From: Pseudoalteromonas sp. XI10
GTDB lineage: Bacteria > Pseudomonadota > Gammaproteobacteria > Enterobacterales > Alteromonadaceae
Assembly (NCBI RefSeq): GCF_001469895.1
Contig: NZ_LOPY01000026.1
Location: forward strand, 1-64,000
Length of the DNA stretch: 64,000 bases
Direction: 5' to 3'
The translations under genes and the position numbers were made by a program. Under the pieces are notes generated by a model. That model did no database searches, was not told the origin of the DNA, and saw nothing but the letters and a program-made list of their open reading frames with translations. Positions 45,468 to 54,631 of this stretch are shown here, in pieces; position 1 is the stretch's first letter, and each line of letters opens with the position of its first letter.

Positions 45468-46940
45468 CTAACTACACTGCGCCTGGTTACGTCCTCGATT
45501 TTTGGCTTGATACAATGCTTTATCGGCGCGTTTTAACATCGATTCTATGTGCAGATCGCTTGCTTGTAAGGTGCTTACGCCAATACTCACGGTGAATTTA
45601 ACGTGTTTGTTGTCGGCGATGATGTCTTGCTGTTCGATATCGGCTCTGATCTTTTCTGCGATAGCAAAGGCTGTGTGGTTATTTGCCATAGGTAAAAATA
45701 AGACAAATTCTTCACCACCAATGCGCCCCGCAATATCTGATGCTCTGCTATGTTGGGTGAGTTTATGTGCGGTGGTTCGTATTACTTCATCGCCAGTAGC
45801 GTGGCCATATTTGTCGTTTATAGCTTTAAATTGGTCTAAGTCTAACAGTAACAAGGAGCAGGTACCTTGCGCGTTATGATATTTTGCAAACTGCTGATTA
45901 ACCTTTTCGAAGAAACCACGGCGATTATAAAGTTGTGTTAAATGATCTGTCACAGATAAGGCTAATGCTTCATGCTTAGCACGTTCTAGCTCATAGGTTC
46001 TTTCTTCTACCTTTTGTTCGAGCATGGTGGTCAGCTTTTGTTGTTCTTTCTTGCGCTGAATAAACACAGCTTGAATAAGTAATACCGCTGAAAGAGTAAA
46101 TAAAAAGAAAAACTGCATGGTCACTTCTGCTGTTTTAGGATGATGATAATAAAAATACCCCCAGCCTTGATTACTTCCGACCCAAGCTGCAAAAAACACC
46201 AGCATATTCATGCAGCTGGTTGCAGTTGGTGATAACCGCGTAGCTGCATAAAGTAGCGGAAACAACAGTAATGCAGGTTGCAAAAATGGTAATGTCATAG
46301 CTGTGTATGCGGGGCCAAAAATAAAATAACACAACAAAACCACGGTCAAAGTAAGCAACAGAAGTTTAGAAAATTCACTAGGCGTGACCGGGTGCGGCCA
46401 ATTTCGCCATAAAAAGTAAAGGGCAGGGGTAAACACAATTGCCGCTAAGGCATTGCTAATACTCCAATTTAATATGCCTACATACAAGCCATTAAACCAC
46501 TCGATACCAACTAGTGAGTATATGCCCACACCGAAAAACGCAGAAATCACGCCAATCGCTATGCAAGCAACAATAAACACTCTAGCTAAACTGGTGACGC
46601 TTGTCAGCAGCGTGTGTTGTTTAAGTTTTCGGTTAATTAGCCAAAATGCAGTTAAAGCAGCGAGAGTATTACCTGTGGTTGTCGCGGCATTTATTGCTAT
46701 GTGTTTAAAAGTGAATGGATTCAAGCCGCTTAGATAAAAGTAACAAAGCACAACTAAACAGGTGCCTAATGCAACGCCCAACCAGGCTTTACGACCAAAT
46801 AACATCAAGCCTGCTAATGCGACTCCTGCTGGTGGCCATACCGCCAGTGTTTTTAACACTTGCATAGTAAACAAGCCAAACAGTAGATAAACAGAGCAAA
46901 CAATGATATTAAATTGCCAAGGCTTGAGCTGTGTGTTCAT
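45468..46940 (-). CDS. MASE1-type membrane diguanylate cyclase
   Basis: 490 residues from the ATG at 46940 (AAGGGATG upstream). An eight- to ten-helix MASE1-like membrane sensor (residues about 8-295, with WPPAGVALAGLMLFG) and a short coiled linker (about 300-325) lead into a GGDEF domain. The active site is GGEEF (408-412), preceded five residues earlier by an RASD inhibitory-site motif (399-402). It should make c-di-GMP from two GTP with product feedback. The upstream palindrome at 46998-47027 could bind its regulator. c-di-GMP may connect to the curli genes in the same window, by inference. Confidence 0.9.
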   Translation of the reverse strand: MNTQLKPWQFNIIVCSVYLLFGLFTMQVLKTLAVWPPAGVALAGLMLFGRKAWLGVALGTCLVVLCYFYLSGLNPFTFKHIAINAATTTGNTLAALTAFWLINRKLKQHTLLTSVTSLARVFIVACIAIGVISAFFGVGIYSLVGIEWFNGLYVGILNWSISNALAAIVFTPALYFLWRNWPHPVTPSEFSKLLLLTLTVVLLCYFIFGPAYTAMTLPFLQPALLLFPLLYAATRLSPTATSCMNMLVFFAAWVGSNQGWGYFYYHHPKTAEVTMQFFFLFTLSAVLLIQAVFIQRKKEQQKLTTMLEQKVEERTYELERAKHEALALSVTDHLTQLYNRRGFFEKVNQQFAKYHNAQGTCSLLLLDLDQFKAINDKYGHATGDEVIRTTAHKLTQHSRASDIAGRIGGEEFVLFLPMANNHTAFAIAEKIRADIEQQDIIADNKHVKFTVSIGVSTLQASDLHIESMLKRADKALYQAKNRGRNQAQCS

Positions 46941-46997
46941 ACATCCCTTTATGTGCTTATGTAAGAAAGCCACCGATCGGCGAGTTAGCATTAATTA

Positions 46998-47027
46998 AAC
47001 TACTAATAAATTAGTATATTAGTAGTT
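46998..47027. promoter_or_regulatory. Palindrome upstream of the diguanylate cyclase gene
   Basis: AACTACTAATA / TATTAGTAGTT arms of 11 bases around AATTAGTA, 58 bases upstream of the start. It could be an operator; the protein is unknown. Confidence 0.45.
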
Positions 47028-47340
47028 GGGGAATAGGCAAATTCGATTAATCTAAAAGTAGTTTTTATCTTATTGTTTGCTATTCATACAATTTATTAGA
47101 CTAATAGTTAATGTGCTCGAAAAATAGCCCAATGCTTAGTCTTTAATTGCATTGACCACAAATAAAAATATAAATATCAATAAGTTAAATTTGTTTTTGA
47201 TGCTCTCAACTTATTAAAAACACCTATTTTATAAATTCATACCCGACCTTTTGCCTAATCGTGTTTTGTATCTGGCTGCTTTACCCTAACTGCATAATAA
47301 AAACTCACACAATTTTTCAAGATAGGCAGTAGGAGAACTC
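47028..47340. other. Intergenic stretch upstream of the DUF3360 gene
   Basis: About 310 AT-rich bases without a gene. It should contain the promoter for the downstream gene. No repeat or riboswitch-like structure is evident. Confidence 0.45.
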
Positions 47341-48858
47341 ATGAATACGAGGCAGCAATCAGCATCAAAAACGCCTGCTGAACAAGGATCGGATACTCAT
47401 ACCGACCAGCAAAGCTATCAAGCACTTCATAAACCAAGTAGTGAATTTTCGAGTCGTGACGAATACCTTGAACACGAATTACAAATTATGCAGCCTAAGC
47501 GCTGGCGTCCTAACTTACCATTTCGTGATTATCGGTTTGAATTAGAAGACTCTATCCCTGCTATGGCAGGGACCATAGGCAAAGTGGTCATGGTGGGGGC
47601 AATTGCTGCAACGTTTGCAGCGCCACTAGGCTTAGGTGAAGGCTTTATTCTAGAAAACGTGCGCTATGAGCTGTTAATTGTATCAATCTTCATTTTATTA
47701 TTTTCGGGCTTCTTTCTACCAACAGCAAACTTAGCGGGTACGCATGGGCCGCTTATTCCTTTGATCCCGATTGTGGTTGCTGCGGGTGGCCACCCAATGG
47801 CCTTCGGTTTACTGATAGGGGCGTTTGGTCTGTTACTGGCACTTAGTAAAGGCGGAAGTTTACTGGCGGGGTTAACCAGCCGAGGCGTGTGTGGCGGTTT
47901 ACTGCTCTACCTTGGTTTTATTGGCACGATTTCGCAGGTTAAAAAGCTGTTTGCATGGGCTGAGGGTATTGATATGACCCATATTGCTTTCATTGTGATC
48001 TTATCGACAATTGTGTTGTATGCATTACTTGAGCATTACAAGAAACGTTGGTTAGCCGTGCCATTAAGCTGTTTACTTGGCGGTTTAATCGCCTTTTTAC
48101 TGGGAGCGCCATTTGAGTTTAAAACAGCACCGGGTTTACCAAATATGAACCCAATGTATTGGTGGGGTGAAAACACTGGTTGGATGCTGGGTTTACCAAC
48201 CCTAGAGAGCTTTGTAGTGGTATTGCCATTCGCGGTGCTTGCGGTTGCTATGTGGTCACCTGACTTTTTAGGGCATCAAGTGTTCCAAAAAATTAGTTAC
48301 CCAGAACGCACAGAAAAAGTACAAATGAATATTGACGATACCATGTTCAGTGCTTCAATCCGCCAAACGTTTGGTTCTTTGTTAGGCGGCTCTAACTTTA
48401 CCTCTTCATGGGGAACCTACATCGTGCCAGCAGCCATCGCTAAACGCCCAATTCCGGCAGGTGCGGTATTAACGGCATTATTTTGTATTATTGCCAGTAT
48501 TTGGGGTTACCCAATGGATTTAGCCATTTGGCAACCCGTGCTATGTGTAGCTTTGATAGTTGGTGTGTTTATCCCACTTCTAGAAGCTGGCATGGAAATG
48601 ACCCGTGAAGGTAAAACCACGCAATCGGCTGCAATTGTGGTGTTTTCATCGACTTTAGTGAATCCTGCATTTGGCTGGTCATTAACTATGTTGCTCGACA
48701 ATCTGGGCTTAATTGGTTGTAAAGAGCGAAGCTCTGAGCTGTCTCCAATGAGCCGTTGGATCATCCCATTTATAATGTTTGTTATTTTAACAAGCGTGAT
48801 GGCAATAGTAGGGATGCTGCCAGGTATTCCGGCATTAATGGCTGACTTTAGGCATTGA
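47341..48858 (+). CDS. DUF3360 membrane transporter
   Basis: A 505-residue protein. A polar N-terminal 75 residues is followed by about 11-12 membrane helices. The segments LAGTHGPLIPLIPIVVAAGGHPM and GGSLLAGLTSRGVCGGLLLYLG (given in part) fit DUF3360, a family distantly related to SulP/xanthine-uracil type permeases and frequent in Vibrio and Alteromonadales. The substrate is unknown; an anion is likely from the fold. A strong AGGAGAACTC site precedes the ATG. Single-gene unit ended by a terminator. Confidence 0.85.
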   Translation: MNTRQQSASKTPAEQGSDTHTDQQSYQALHKPSSEFSSRDEYLEHELQIMQPKRWRPNLPFRDYRFELEDSIPAMAGTIGKVVMVGAIAATFAAPLGLGEGFILENVRYELLIVSIFILLFSGFFLPTANLAGTHGPLIPLIPIVVAAGGHPMAFGLLIGAFGLLLALSKGGSLLAGLTSRGVCGGLLLYLGFIGTISQVKKLFAWAEGIDMTHIAFIVILSTIVLYALLEHYKKRWLAVPLSCLLGGLIAFLLGAPFEFKTAPGLPNMNPMYWWGENTGWMLGLPTLESFVVVLPFAVLAVAMWSPDFLGHQVFQKISYPERTEKVQMNIDDTMFSASIRQTFGSLLGGSNFTSSWGTYIVPAAIAKRPIPAGAVLTALFCIIASIWGYPMDLAIWQPVLCVALIVGVFIPLLEAGMEMTREGKTTQSAAIVVFSSTLVNPAFGWSLTMLLDNLGLIGCKERSSELSPMSRWIIPFIMFVILTSVMAIVGMLPGIPALMADFRH

Positions 48859-48865
48859 TATATGG

Positions 48866-48895
48866 GGGTAAGGTGATAAGCGCCTTACCCTTTTT
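48866..48895 (+). terminator. Terminator after the DUF3360 gene
   Basis: GGGTAAGG / CCTTACCC stem followed by five T. Confidence 0.85.
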
Positions 48896-48903
48896 CAAAG
48901 CTT

Positions 48904-49428
48904 TTATTTAAACTTAACTGTTTTTTCGCTGCGGGTGTAAGTTCGGGTATCGGGTTTTGTCCACTGGCCTTTTTTAAGATAAGAGGTCGACACCACAAAG
49001 CTGTTGTCTTTAAACTCGCTTGTTGATTTTACCTTAGTGATCCCATCTTTATTACCCGTTACATTTTCATAAGCAACAAACTGAGTAGGGCTAAGTACAT
49101 TCATAGTGCCTTGGGTGTAAAACCCAGCTGTAGTGAAGTAATAAAACACCAAAGACTGCTTTTTATTGTCCCAAAAAATCATCGACTCACCACCATATTC
49201 ACCTTCATTGATAGAGTGAATGGTTTTAATAGCCGTGCCATTGAGTGCACGTTGCCAGGTACTCACATCTTGCACCGCAGGTTTACCTGCTGCGACATTA
49301 AAGTCTGACTGCCACGTGCCTAAGTAAGGTTCAAACACTTTTAGCTTGTCATCAAGTTGTTGCTCTGCTGCCATAACAGAAAGCGAACACAGGCAGATTG
49401 ATAGTAAAAGTGATTTTAGGTATGCCAT
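48904..49428 (-). CDS. Exported protein, DUF1579-like
   Basis: A 174-residue protein with a signal peptide (cleavage after SVMAA, residue about 20) and a lipocalin-like beta barrel. FEPYLGTWQSDFNVAAGKP, WQRALNGTAIKTIHSI, GGESMIFWDNKKQSLVFYYF and FYTQGTM match the pattern of DUF1579-type proteins. The role in the periplasm is unknown. GGGGCG upstream of the ATG is a plausible ribosome binding site. It is divergent from the DUF1294 gene. Confidence 0.75.
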   Translation of the reverse strand: MAYLKSLLLSICLCSLSVMAAEQQLDDKLKVFEPYLGTWQSDFNVAAGKPAVQDVSTWQRALNGTAIKTIHSINEGEYGGESMIFWDNKKQSLVFYYFTTAGFYTQGTMNVLSPTQFVAYENVTGNKDGITKVKSTSEFKDNSFVVSTSYLKKGQWTKPDTRTYTRSEKTVKFK

Positions 49429-49480
49429 AATAGCGCCCCGATAAAATTAATTTGTGTTGCAGAGTATAGGTGATAATTCG

Positions 49481-49840
49481 TTGATTAAGAAAACATTAAT
49501 TACATTTTCATTGTTGTTTTTAGCGCTGCTATGGCTGGTATCGTGGCAACTTAATATTACCTACTTTATTGCAGGCACTTACAGCGTAGCGAGCTTAATA
49601 AGCTTTTTGGTATATGGCTGGGATAAACGTTTAGCGATGCAACATGGCGAGCATGTGATAAGAGTACCTGAGCGTACACTGCATATTTTGGGGTTAATCG
49701 GTGGCTGGCCAGGTTCATTAATTGCACAGCAATGGTTAAGACACAAATCTAAAAAACGCAGTTTTATTGCCGTACTTTGGCTAACAATTATTGTTAATTG
49801 CAGTGCACTGTCGTCACTGTATTATTTGCAGTTAATTTAA
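49481..49840 (+). CDS. DUF1294 membrane protein
   Basis: 119 residues from the TTG at 49481, which has AGGTGA about seven bases upstream; a GTG at 49454 is the alternative and adds nine residues. It has two to three N-terminal membrane helices, then the DUF1294 signature VYGWDKRLAMQ, RVPERTLHILGLIGGWPGS, QQWLRHKSKKRSF and a last helix. Found widely in proteobacteria, sometimes fused to a cold-shock domain, but not here. Function unknown. Confidence 0.8.
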   Translation: MIKKTLITFSLLFLALLWLVSWQLNITYFIAGTYSVASLISFLVYGWDKRLAMQHGEHVIRVPERTLHILGLIGGWPGSLIAQQWLRHKSKKRSFIAVLWLTIIVNCSALSSLYYLQLI

Positions 49841-49859
49841 GAAAACAAACAGTCGTGTA

Positions 49860-50321
49860 TTAATCTCTTTCTAACAACACAGCGCCGCTGTGCTCTTCAC
49901 CTAAATAATCGTCTTTGTTGTAGATAGGGCATTTGGCCATTGATAAACAGCCACAGCCAATGCAACCGTTAACACGCTCGCGCAAACGTTGCATGTATTG
50001 AATTCGTTCATCTAATTGCGTTTGCCAGACTTTTGAAAGAGCTGCCCAATCTTGTTTAGTGGGTGTGCGTTGCTCGGGTAGGGTGCTTAACGTTTGTTTA
50101 ATGTCTTCAAGAGTTATGCCCATGGTTTGCGCAGCTTTTATTACGGCAATTCGGCGCAATACATCGGGTTTATAGCGTCGCTGGTTACCGTTATTACGCC
50201 AGCTGCGAATAAGCCCTTTAGACTCATAAAAATGCAAGGTTGAAACTTTTACGCCACTGCGTTTTGCCACAAAGCCAACCGCTAGGTTTGCATCAATAAG
50301 TTTCTTTTCTGATCCAGCCAT
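49860..50321 (-). CDS. soxR: Redox-sensitive transcriptional activator SoxR
   Basis: 153 residues from the ATG at 50321 (GGAG six bases upstream). A MerR-type helix-turn-helix (about 12-80, VGFVAKRSGVKVSTLHFYE) is followed by a dimer helix and the 2Fe-2S cluster loop CIGCGCLSMAKC with C120, C123, C125 and C131, exactly as in SoxR. It senses redox-cycling compounds and twists target promoters to activate them. It has a SoxR box in its own divergent promoter region, which also serves the oxidoreductase gene at 50398. No soxS is nearby. Confidence 0.95.
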   Translation of the reverse strand: MAGSEKKLIDANLAVGFVAKRSGVKVSTLHFYESKGLIRSWRNNGNQRRYKPDVLRRIAVIKAAQTMGITLEDIKQTLSTLPEQRTPTKQDWAALSKVWQTQLDERIQYMQRLRERVNGCIGCGCLSMAKCPIYNKDDYLGEEHSGAVLLERD

Positions 50322-50341
50322 AATTTGCTCCAAGGTGTTGA

Positions 50342-50359
50342 CCTAAAGTTAGCTTGAGG
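50342..50359. promoter_or_regulatory. SoxR box
   Basis: CCTAAAGTTAGCTTGAGG matches the SoxR operator consensus CCTCAAGTTAACTTGAGG at 16 of 18 positions. It lies between soxR and the divergent oxidoreductase gene. Confidence 0.85.
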
Positions 50360-50397
50360 TTTTACGCTGCGCACATCATAAAAAAGGAGTGATAGTC

Positions 50398-50862
50398 ATG
50401 CAACAAAAACCAATAACAAATACGGTAATTATTTATTCAAGTGCTCGAAAACAAGGTAATACGAGTTTACAAGTTAATGATTATAAAGCGCAATATGGCG
50501 GCGATGTAGTATGTCTAGATGACTATGTTATCTCGCCTTATTGCTACGATAAACAATATAAAAATGATGACTTTTATGCGGTATTTGAAGCGCTGTTAAA
50601 TTATCAACACTGGGTGCTTGCATCGCCTGTGTATTGGTATAACACCACACCGCAGTTTAAAGCATTTTTAGACCGGATCACTGATTACATGGATGATGAA
50701 ACACTCAGGCCAAAACTGAGAACATTGCGTGAAAAGCAGTTTTCATTGCTCTCAAATGCAGGATCTGCTCACGCACCTAACGCGTTTATCGAGATGTTTA
50801 AAAACACCTTTAATTACTTAGGCATGACCTTTAAAGCGCACCAACATATTGATGCTAGTTAA
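50398..50862 (+). CDS. Flavodoxin-fold NAD(P)H-dependent oxidoreductase
   Basis: A 154-residue protein of the FMN-dependent reductase fold. N-terminal phosphate loop SARKQGNTSLQV, HWVLASPVYWYNTTPQFKAFLDRI (given in part; the typical SPVYWYN motif of NADPH-dependent FMN reductases) and a C-terminal helix. It reduces quinones, chromate or azo-type acceptors in related proteins. The AAGGAG site serves the ATG at 50398. It is divergent from soxR over a SoxR box, so it is a direct SoxR-target candidate, as in species where SoxR controls oxidoreductases and not SoxS. Confidence 0.85.
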   Translation: MQQKPITNTVIIYSSARKQGNTSLQVNDYKAQYGGDVVCLDDYVISPYCYDKQYKNDDFYAVFEALLNYQHWVLASPVYWYNTTPQFKAFLDRITDYMDDETLRPKLRTLREKQFSLLSNAGSAHAPNAFIEMFKNTFNYLGMTFKAHQHIDAS

Positions 50863-50909
50863 ACGCGTTTAAACAAGGTAGGCTAGAGTAAAAAACAGCA
50901 GGAACTTTT

Positions 50910-51434
50910 ATGAAATCAACACTGTTAGGTTTATCTTTAGCCTTATTATCTTCATTTAGTCATGCAGAGCAAGCTGAGCCTGCTATCAAAGGTTTTGGTT
51001 TTTATTATGATGTGCCAAACCATGCAGAAATCTCTGATCAAACGGTTTTCAAAGTGGCGTTTGATGTAGCTGATGCGGCAGAAAAAGGGGCGCAGAATAA
51101 CAAAATGAACTCATTAGCACGGTTCATTAATATGCATATAGCCCATGGTGTGAAGCCTGAGAACATTCAACTTGCTTTAGTTGTGCATGGTGGCGCAAGT
51201 GTTGATGTACTGGAAAACAGTTTTTATAAACAGCGCTTTGACAGTGACAATAAAAATCAGCAATTGATCTCACAATTGTTGGCACATAATACCGTTGTGT
51301 ATGTGTGCGGGCAGTCTGCAACGCACATGAAGGTAAAACAGCAACAGCTTATTCCTGGTGTGCAAATGGCATTATCAGCAATGACGGCGCATGCACAGTT
51401 GCAGCAGCAAGGTTACACACTGAATCCATTCTAA
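50910..51434 (+). CDS. Exported DsrE-like protein
   Basis: A 174-residue protein with a signal peptide (SFSHAEQ, cleavage near residue 19) and a DsrE/F-like alpha/beta domain (residues about 28-170): FKVAFDVADAA, LARFINMH, LALVVHGGASVDVL and VVYVCGQSATHMK with one Cys at the DsrE active-site position. Periplasmic DsrE proteins are thought to handle sulfur or persulfide groups; the role here is unproven. A GCAGGAA site precedes the ATG. Its stop overlaps the next start (TAATG). Confidence 0.8.
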   Translation: MKSTLLGLSLALLSSFSHAEQAEPAIKGFGFYYDVPNHAEISDQTVFKVAFDVADAAEKGAQNNKMNSLARFINMHIAHGVKPENIQLALVVHGGASVDVLENSFYKQRFDSDNKNQQLISQLLAHNTVVYVCGQSATHMKVKQQQLIPGVQMALSAMTAHAQLQQQGYTLNPF

Positions 51435-52057
51435 TGAATATCTTATGTTTTGGTGATTCAAACACTTATGGTATTTCGCCTGTCGATGGTAAACGCTTTG
51501 CTGCCGATGAGCGTTGGCCTAGTTTACTTGGGATTAAACTAGGTGCCGGCTACCAAGTTATTGAAGCCGGCCAGCCTAATCGTACACTGGTGAACGACCC
51601 ACCTTTTAGTGGTGATAAACTGGGCATTAAATACTTAGAGCCCTACTTAGCGGCTTATCATTTAGATGTGATTGTTATTCAGCTCGGCACGAATGATTTA
51701 AAGCGCCGTTTTGCACTGTCGCCTGCTGATGTTGCCAATGCCCTCGAAGCACTTATTTTAGATATAAAAAACTACTATCTGCACCGCTTATTGCCCAAAA
51801 TAATGATACTAAGCCCGCCAGCGGTGTATGAGGTTGGCGCGTATCAATATATTTATGCTGGAGCGGCTGCAAAGTCTAGCGAGCTAGTTGAGGCTTTTTC
51901 TGAAGTGTGTGTGAAACAGCAAACTCTGTTTTTGGATATCACAGCAATCGCTACGCCTTGCCAGCAAGAAGGTGTGCATTTTACCCTTGAATCGCATAAG
52001 TCTATAGCGCAGCACCTGCAGCGCATAATAGAAAAACAAAAAAGCCACAGGTTATAA
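51434..52057 (+). CDS. SGNH-family esterase/lipase
   Basis: 207 residues from the ATG at 51434, overlapping the DsrE-like gene stop by one base. SGNH hydrolase blocks: nucleophile Ser in CFGDSNTYG (block I), the Gly and Asn in QLGTNDLKRR, and C-terminal D-x-x-H: catalytic His near 190 in EGVHFTLES. Resembles arylesterase/TesA-like enzymes and the SGNH acetylesterase group (no signal peptide, so cytoplasmic). Substrate unknown. The terminator at 52042-52070 overlaps its last codons. Confidence 0.85.
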   Translation: MNILCFGDSNTYGISPVDGKRFAADERWPSLLGIKLGAGYQVIEAGQPNRTLVNDPPFSGDKLGIKYLEPYLAAYHLDVIVIQLGTNDLKRRFALSPADVANALEALILDIKNYYLHRLLPKIMILSPPAVYEVGAYQYIYAGAAAKSSELVEAFSEVCVKQQTLFLDITAIATPCQQEGVHFTLESHKSIAQHLQRIIEKQKSHRL

Positions 52058-52070
52058 AACACTGTGGCTT
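52042..52070 (-). terminator. Terminator of the TonB-receptor gene
   Basis: AAGCCACAG / CTGTGGCTT stem, followed on the minus strand by a T run. It lies 40 bases past the receptor gene and overlaps the end of the convergent SGNH gene. Confidence 0.75.
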
Positions 52071-52110
52071 AGGTATTGATTCTTTCAATCAAGGGGTTTG
52101 GGAGAATCGC

Positions 52111-54369
52111 TTAAAACTCGTAGCTAATGCTTAAGCGTGTAGTACGAGGCATAATGTAACGACCATTCGGTGCATCAGCATTACGAGGGTCACCTTCGGT
52201 GATACCTTGCTCGTCAGTTAAGTTATCAACTGCTAGCTGCACTTTAATACCTTCCATAGGCTCAACAATTAAACCAATGTCTACTTTTTCGTAACCTTCT
52301 AACACAACCGTGTTTTCGTTGTCGCCCCAACGATCATCAACCGCTGAGATTGTGCCGTATAAGGTTGCATACATGTCGCTTACTTCAAAGTCATAGCTTG
52401 GTGTTACACGTACTTGCCATTTTGGCTGACGCTGACTTTCGTTGCCTTCGTTAGTTGGGCTTTCTGTGATTTCTGTTTCTTGAAGTGTTGAGTTTAAGTT
52501 AACTGAGAAACCAGATTCGTGGTTGTAGTTATAATCAAGCTCAATACCGTATGCTTCGTTTGTTAAGATTTCAGCTGGTACTCCTGGGCGACGAACAAAG
52601 GTGTCACCTTTTACTTCGTTAGTGAAGAATGTTGCATAGAAGTCGGTGCTATCAGTTAATAGTTTATAACCAAACTCGGCTTGTGTTACTTCTTTAATTA
52701 ACTTTTCGCCACCTTCGTATGCAGTAAAGTTGTCACGGAAGTCGTCGAAGTAAGGCATTTTGTAACCGCGGTTTACGCGAGCAAATACACCCATGTCATC
52801 GGAAATTGAGTAGTTAATACCTGTTGTCCAAGATGTTTTGCTTTCGTCATATTGAACAGACTTAGTGATCACACCGTCAAGGTCTTCATCGACTGAGTAT
52901 TCCACTTCGTGGTTTTCAAAGCGAACACCGGCATCAAGTGTAAAGTCATCGTTGAATTTATATTGAGCCGTTGTGTAAAAGGCATTGGTACGTGCATCAC
53001 CTGTAGAGTTGATGTCGTAGTTGAAGTCACAACCATCAACACTTGCATTACACTCGATGCCGTCTAGCATTTCGCCGCCCGCTTCAAGCACGTGATACGC
53101 TGTGTTACCTAAGCTCCACCAGTCATTTGCTGATGTGCTTGCTGTGTAATAACCAAAGGCCAGTGATAAGTTTTCAAGCTTTTTAGCGAATGCTAAATCA
53201 TTAGTGAATGCGCTAATTTCTTTTAATACCACCCAACGGCCAAGTTGTTGAACCGCTGTGTCTGCATCGTATTCTGTGCCAGTTACTGCACCTGTTGCTG
53301 TTTCACCGTTATCAGCCACTGCACCAACGGTTGTTGCAGAGCCTGCCGGTACTAAGCCGTACGTGTTTGCATCACCTTTGGTGATGTTGAAGCGATCTGT
53401 GAAGCTCCAACCGTTATCGAATTCAAGTTTGATGCTACCGCCAGAAACATGACCTTTCCAACCACGGCCTTCACCTAAGTCGATTTGTTGCTCGTCATTA
53501 TTTGGGCCTGTGTAGATAGTCGCTTTGCGATTTAAAGTACCCAGCTGCGTGTAGCTTGCATCAACACCGTCAACATTTAGTGGTGTTGGTAAGTACCAAG
53601 CACCATGGTCGTCTGTTTGACGGGTGTATAAGTTAATGGTGCCGTTTTCTAATTCTTTAGTGATATTAATTGTGAACTGGCTGCCTTTTTCTGATGTGAA
53701 TCCAGCATCCCGAATACCTGGAGAGCTTTTAACATAACCACCCACCATGAAGAATAAGTCATCAGAAATCTCACCACTAACCATAGCGTCAATGCGTTGA
53801 AGGTCATAATCTGAGGTTGTGTATTTGAATACACCTTCAGTATCTTCACTACCACGTTTAAGGCGGAAGTTAGTTGTTAAACCTGGTTGGCCATTTGATA
53901 CAACAGGGTTTGGACCACCGCGTAATGCTTCCATCGTTTCAATTGTTTCATCTAAACGGAATAACGACGAGTTTTCTAAAAATGACAAAGTAGGCGCAGG
54001 GTAAATTGGCGAACCTTCAAGGCTTAATGTTAAAAATGGTGCATCACCACCACCAGGGAAACCACGTACAAATACGTTCGCGCCAGACTCACCACCCGAG
54101 CTTTCTACCCACACACCCGGCACGGCTTTGAATAAATCAGCTGTACTTTTTGGCGATAGTTTAACGATTTGATCTGCATCGATATTGGTTACTGCATAGC
54201 CAGCATCAATTTTACGTACGCCAATACCTGCTGGTGTACCCGATACAATAATACGTTCTACTTTTTCTTTAGCTGGTTGTTCAGTTTGCTCTTCGGCCAT
54301 AACTGTTTGGCCACTCAAAGCTAGCAAAATTGCAGAGGCTAGCGCACTGCGTGTGTATGTAGTTGTCAT
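52111..54369 (-). CDS. TonB-dependent outer-membrane receptor for a sugar
   Basis: 752 residues from the ATG at 54369 (the frame is open 22 codons further). It has a signal peptide (cleavage after VMAEE) and a short TonB-box-like region (VERIIVSGT). A plug domain follows (about 45-170: DLFKAVPGVWVESSGGESGA, FVRGFPGGGDAPFL), then a 22-strand barrel ending in a C-terminal aromatic LSISYEF. It imports a ligand across the outer membrane using TonB energy. Its promoter carries a LacI-type operator, and the neighbouring MFS and trehalase genes suggest trehalose or a related glucoside as ligand. Confidence 0.93.
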   Translation of the reverse strand: MTTTYTRSALASAILLALSGQTVMAEEQTEQPAKEKVERIIVSGTPAGIGVRKIDAGYAVTNIDADQIVKLSPKSTADLFKAVPGVWVESSGGESGANVFVRGFPGGGDAPFLTLSLEGSPIYPAPTLSFLENSSLFRLDETIETMEALRGGPNPVVSNGQPGLTTNFRLKRGSEDTEGVFKYTTSDYDLQRIDAMVSGEISDDLFFMVGGYVKSSPGIRDAGFTSEKGSQFTINITKELENGTINLYTRQTDDHGAWYLPTPLNVDGVDASYTQLGTLNRKATIYTGPNNDEQQIDLGEGRGWKGHVSGGSIKLEFDNGWSFTDRFNITKGDANTYGLVPAGSATTVGAVADNGETATGAVTGTEYDADTAVQQLGRWVVLKEISAFTNDLAFAKKLENLSLAFGYYTASTSANDWWSLGNTAYHVLEAGGEMLDGIECNASVDGCDFNYDINSTGDARTNAFYTTAQYKFNDDFTLDAGVRFENHEVEYSVDEDLDGVITKSVQYDESKTSWTTGINYSISDDMGVFARVNRGYKMPYFDDFRDNFTAYEGGEKLIKEVTQAEFGYKLLTDSTDFYATFFTNEVKGDTFVRRPGVPAEILTNEAYGIELDYNYNHESGFSVNLNSTLQETEITESPTNEGNESQRQPKWQVRVTPSYDFEVSDMYATLYGTISAVDDRWGDNENTVVLEGYEKVDIGLIVEPMEGIKVQLAVDNLTDEQGITEGDPRNADAPNGRYIMPRTTRLSISYEF

Positions 54370-54462
54370 TGTGTGTTCCCATTTTTTATGTTGTTGAAAG
54401 CAATGTATTAGCGAATATTTTGCAATTGTTAACACCTTGCTTTAATAAACCATAAAGATTTA

Positions 54463-54476
54463 TGCAAACGTTTGCA
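54463..54476. promoter_or_regulatory. LacI-family operator, site 1
   Basis: Perfect palindrome TGCAAACGTTTGCA, 94 bases upstream of the TonB-receptor start and 156 bases upstream of the regulator start. It has the same core as site 2. Confidence 0.8.
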
Positions 54477-54631
54477 ATTTGTTTTTTCAACTTTTTGTCC
54501 TTTTTTACACACAGGGTGAGTTGGTATGTTTTGCTTACTGAAAAAATATTATGCTCTTTGGCGCAGCGATTTGGTCAAAATGGTGGTATATTGCCAGCAT
54601 ATGTTTTAAAGGAAAGCAGTGTTTCAGTATC

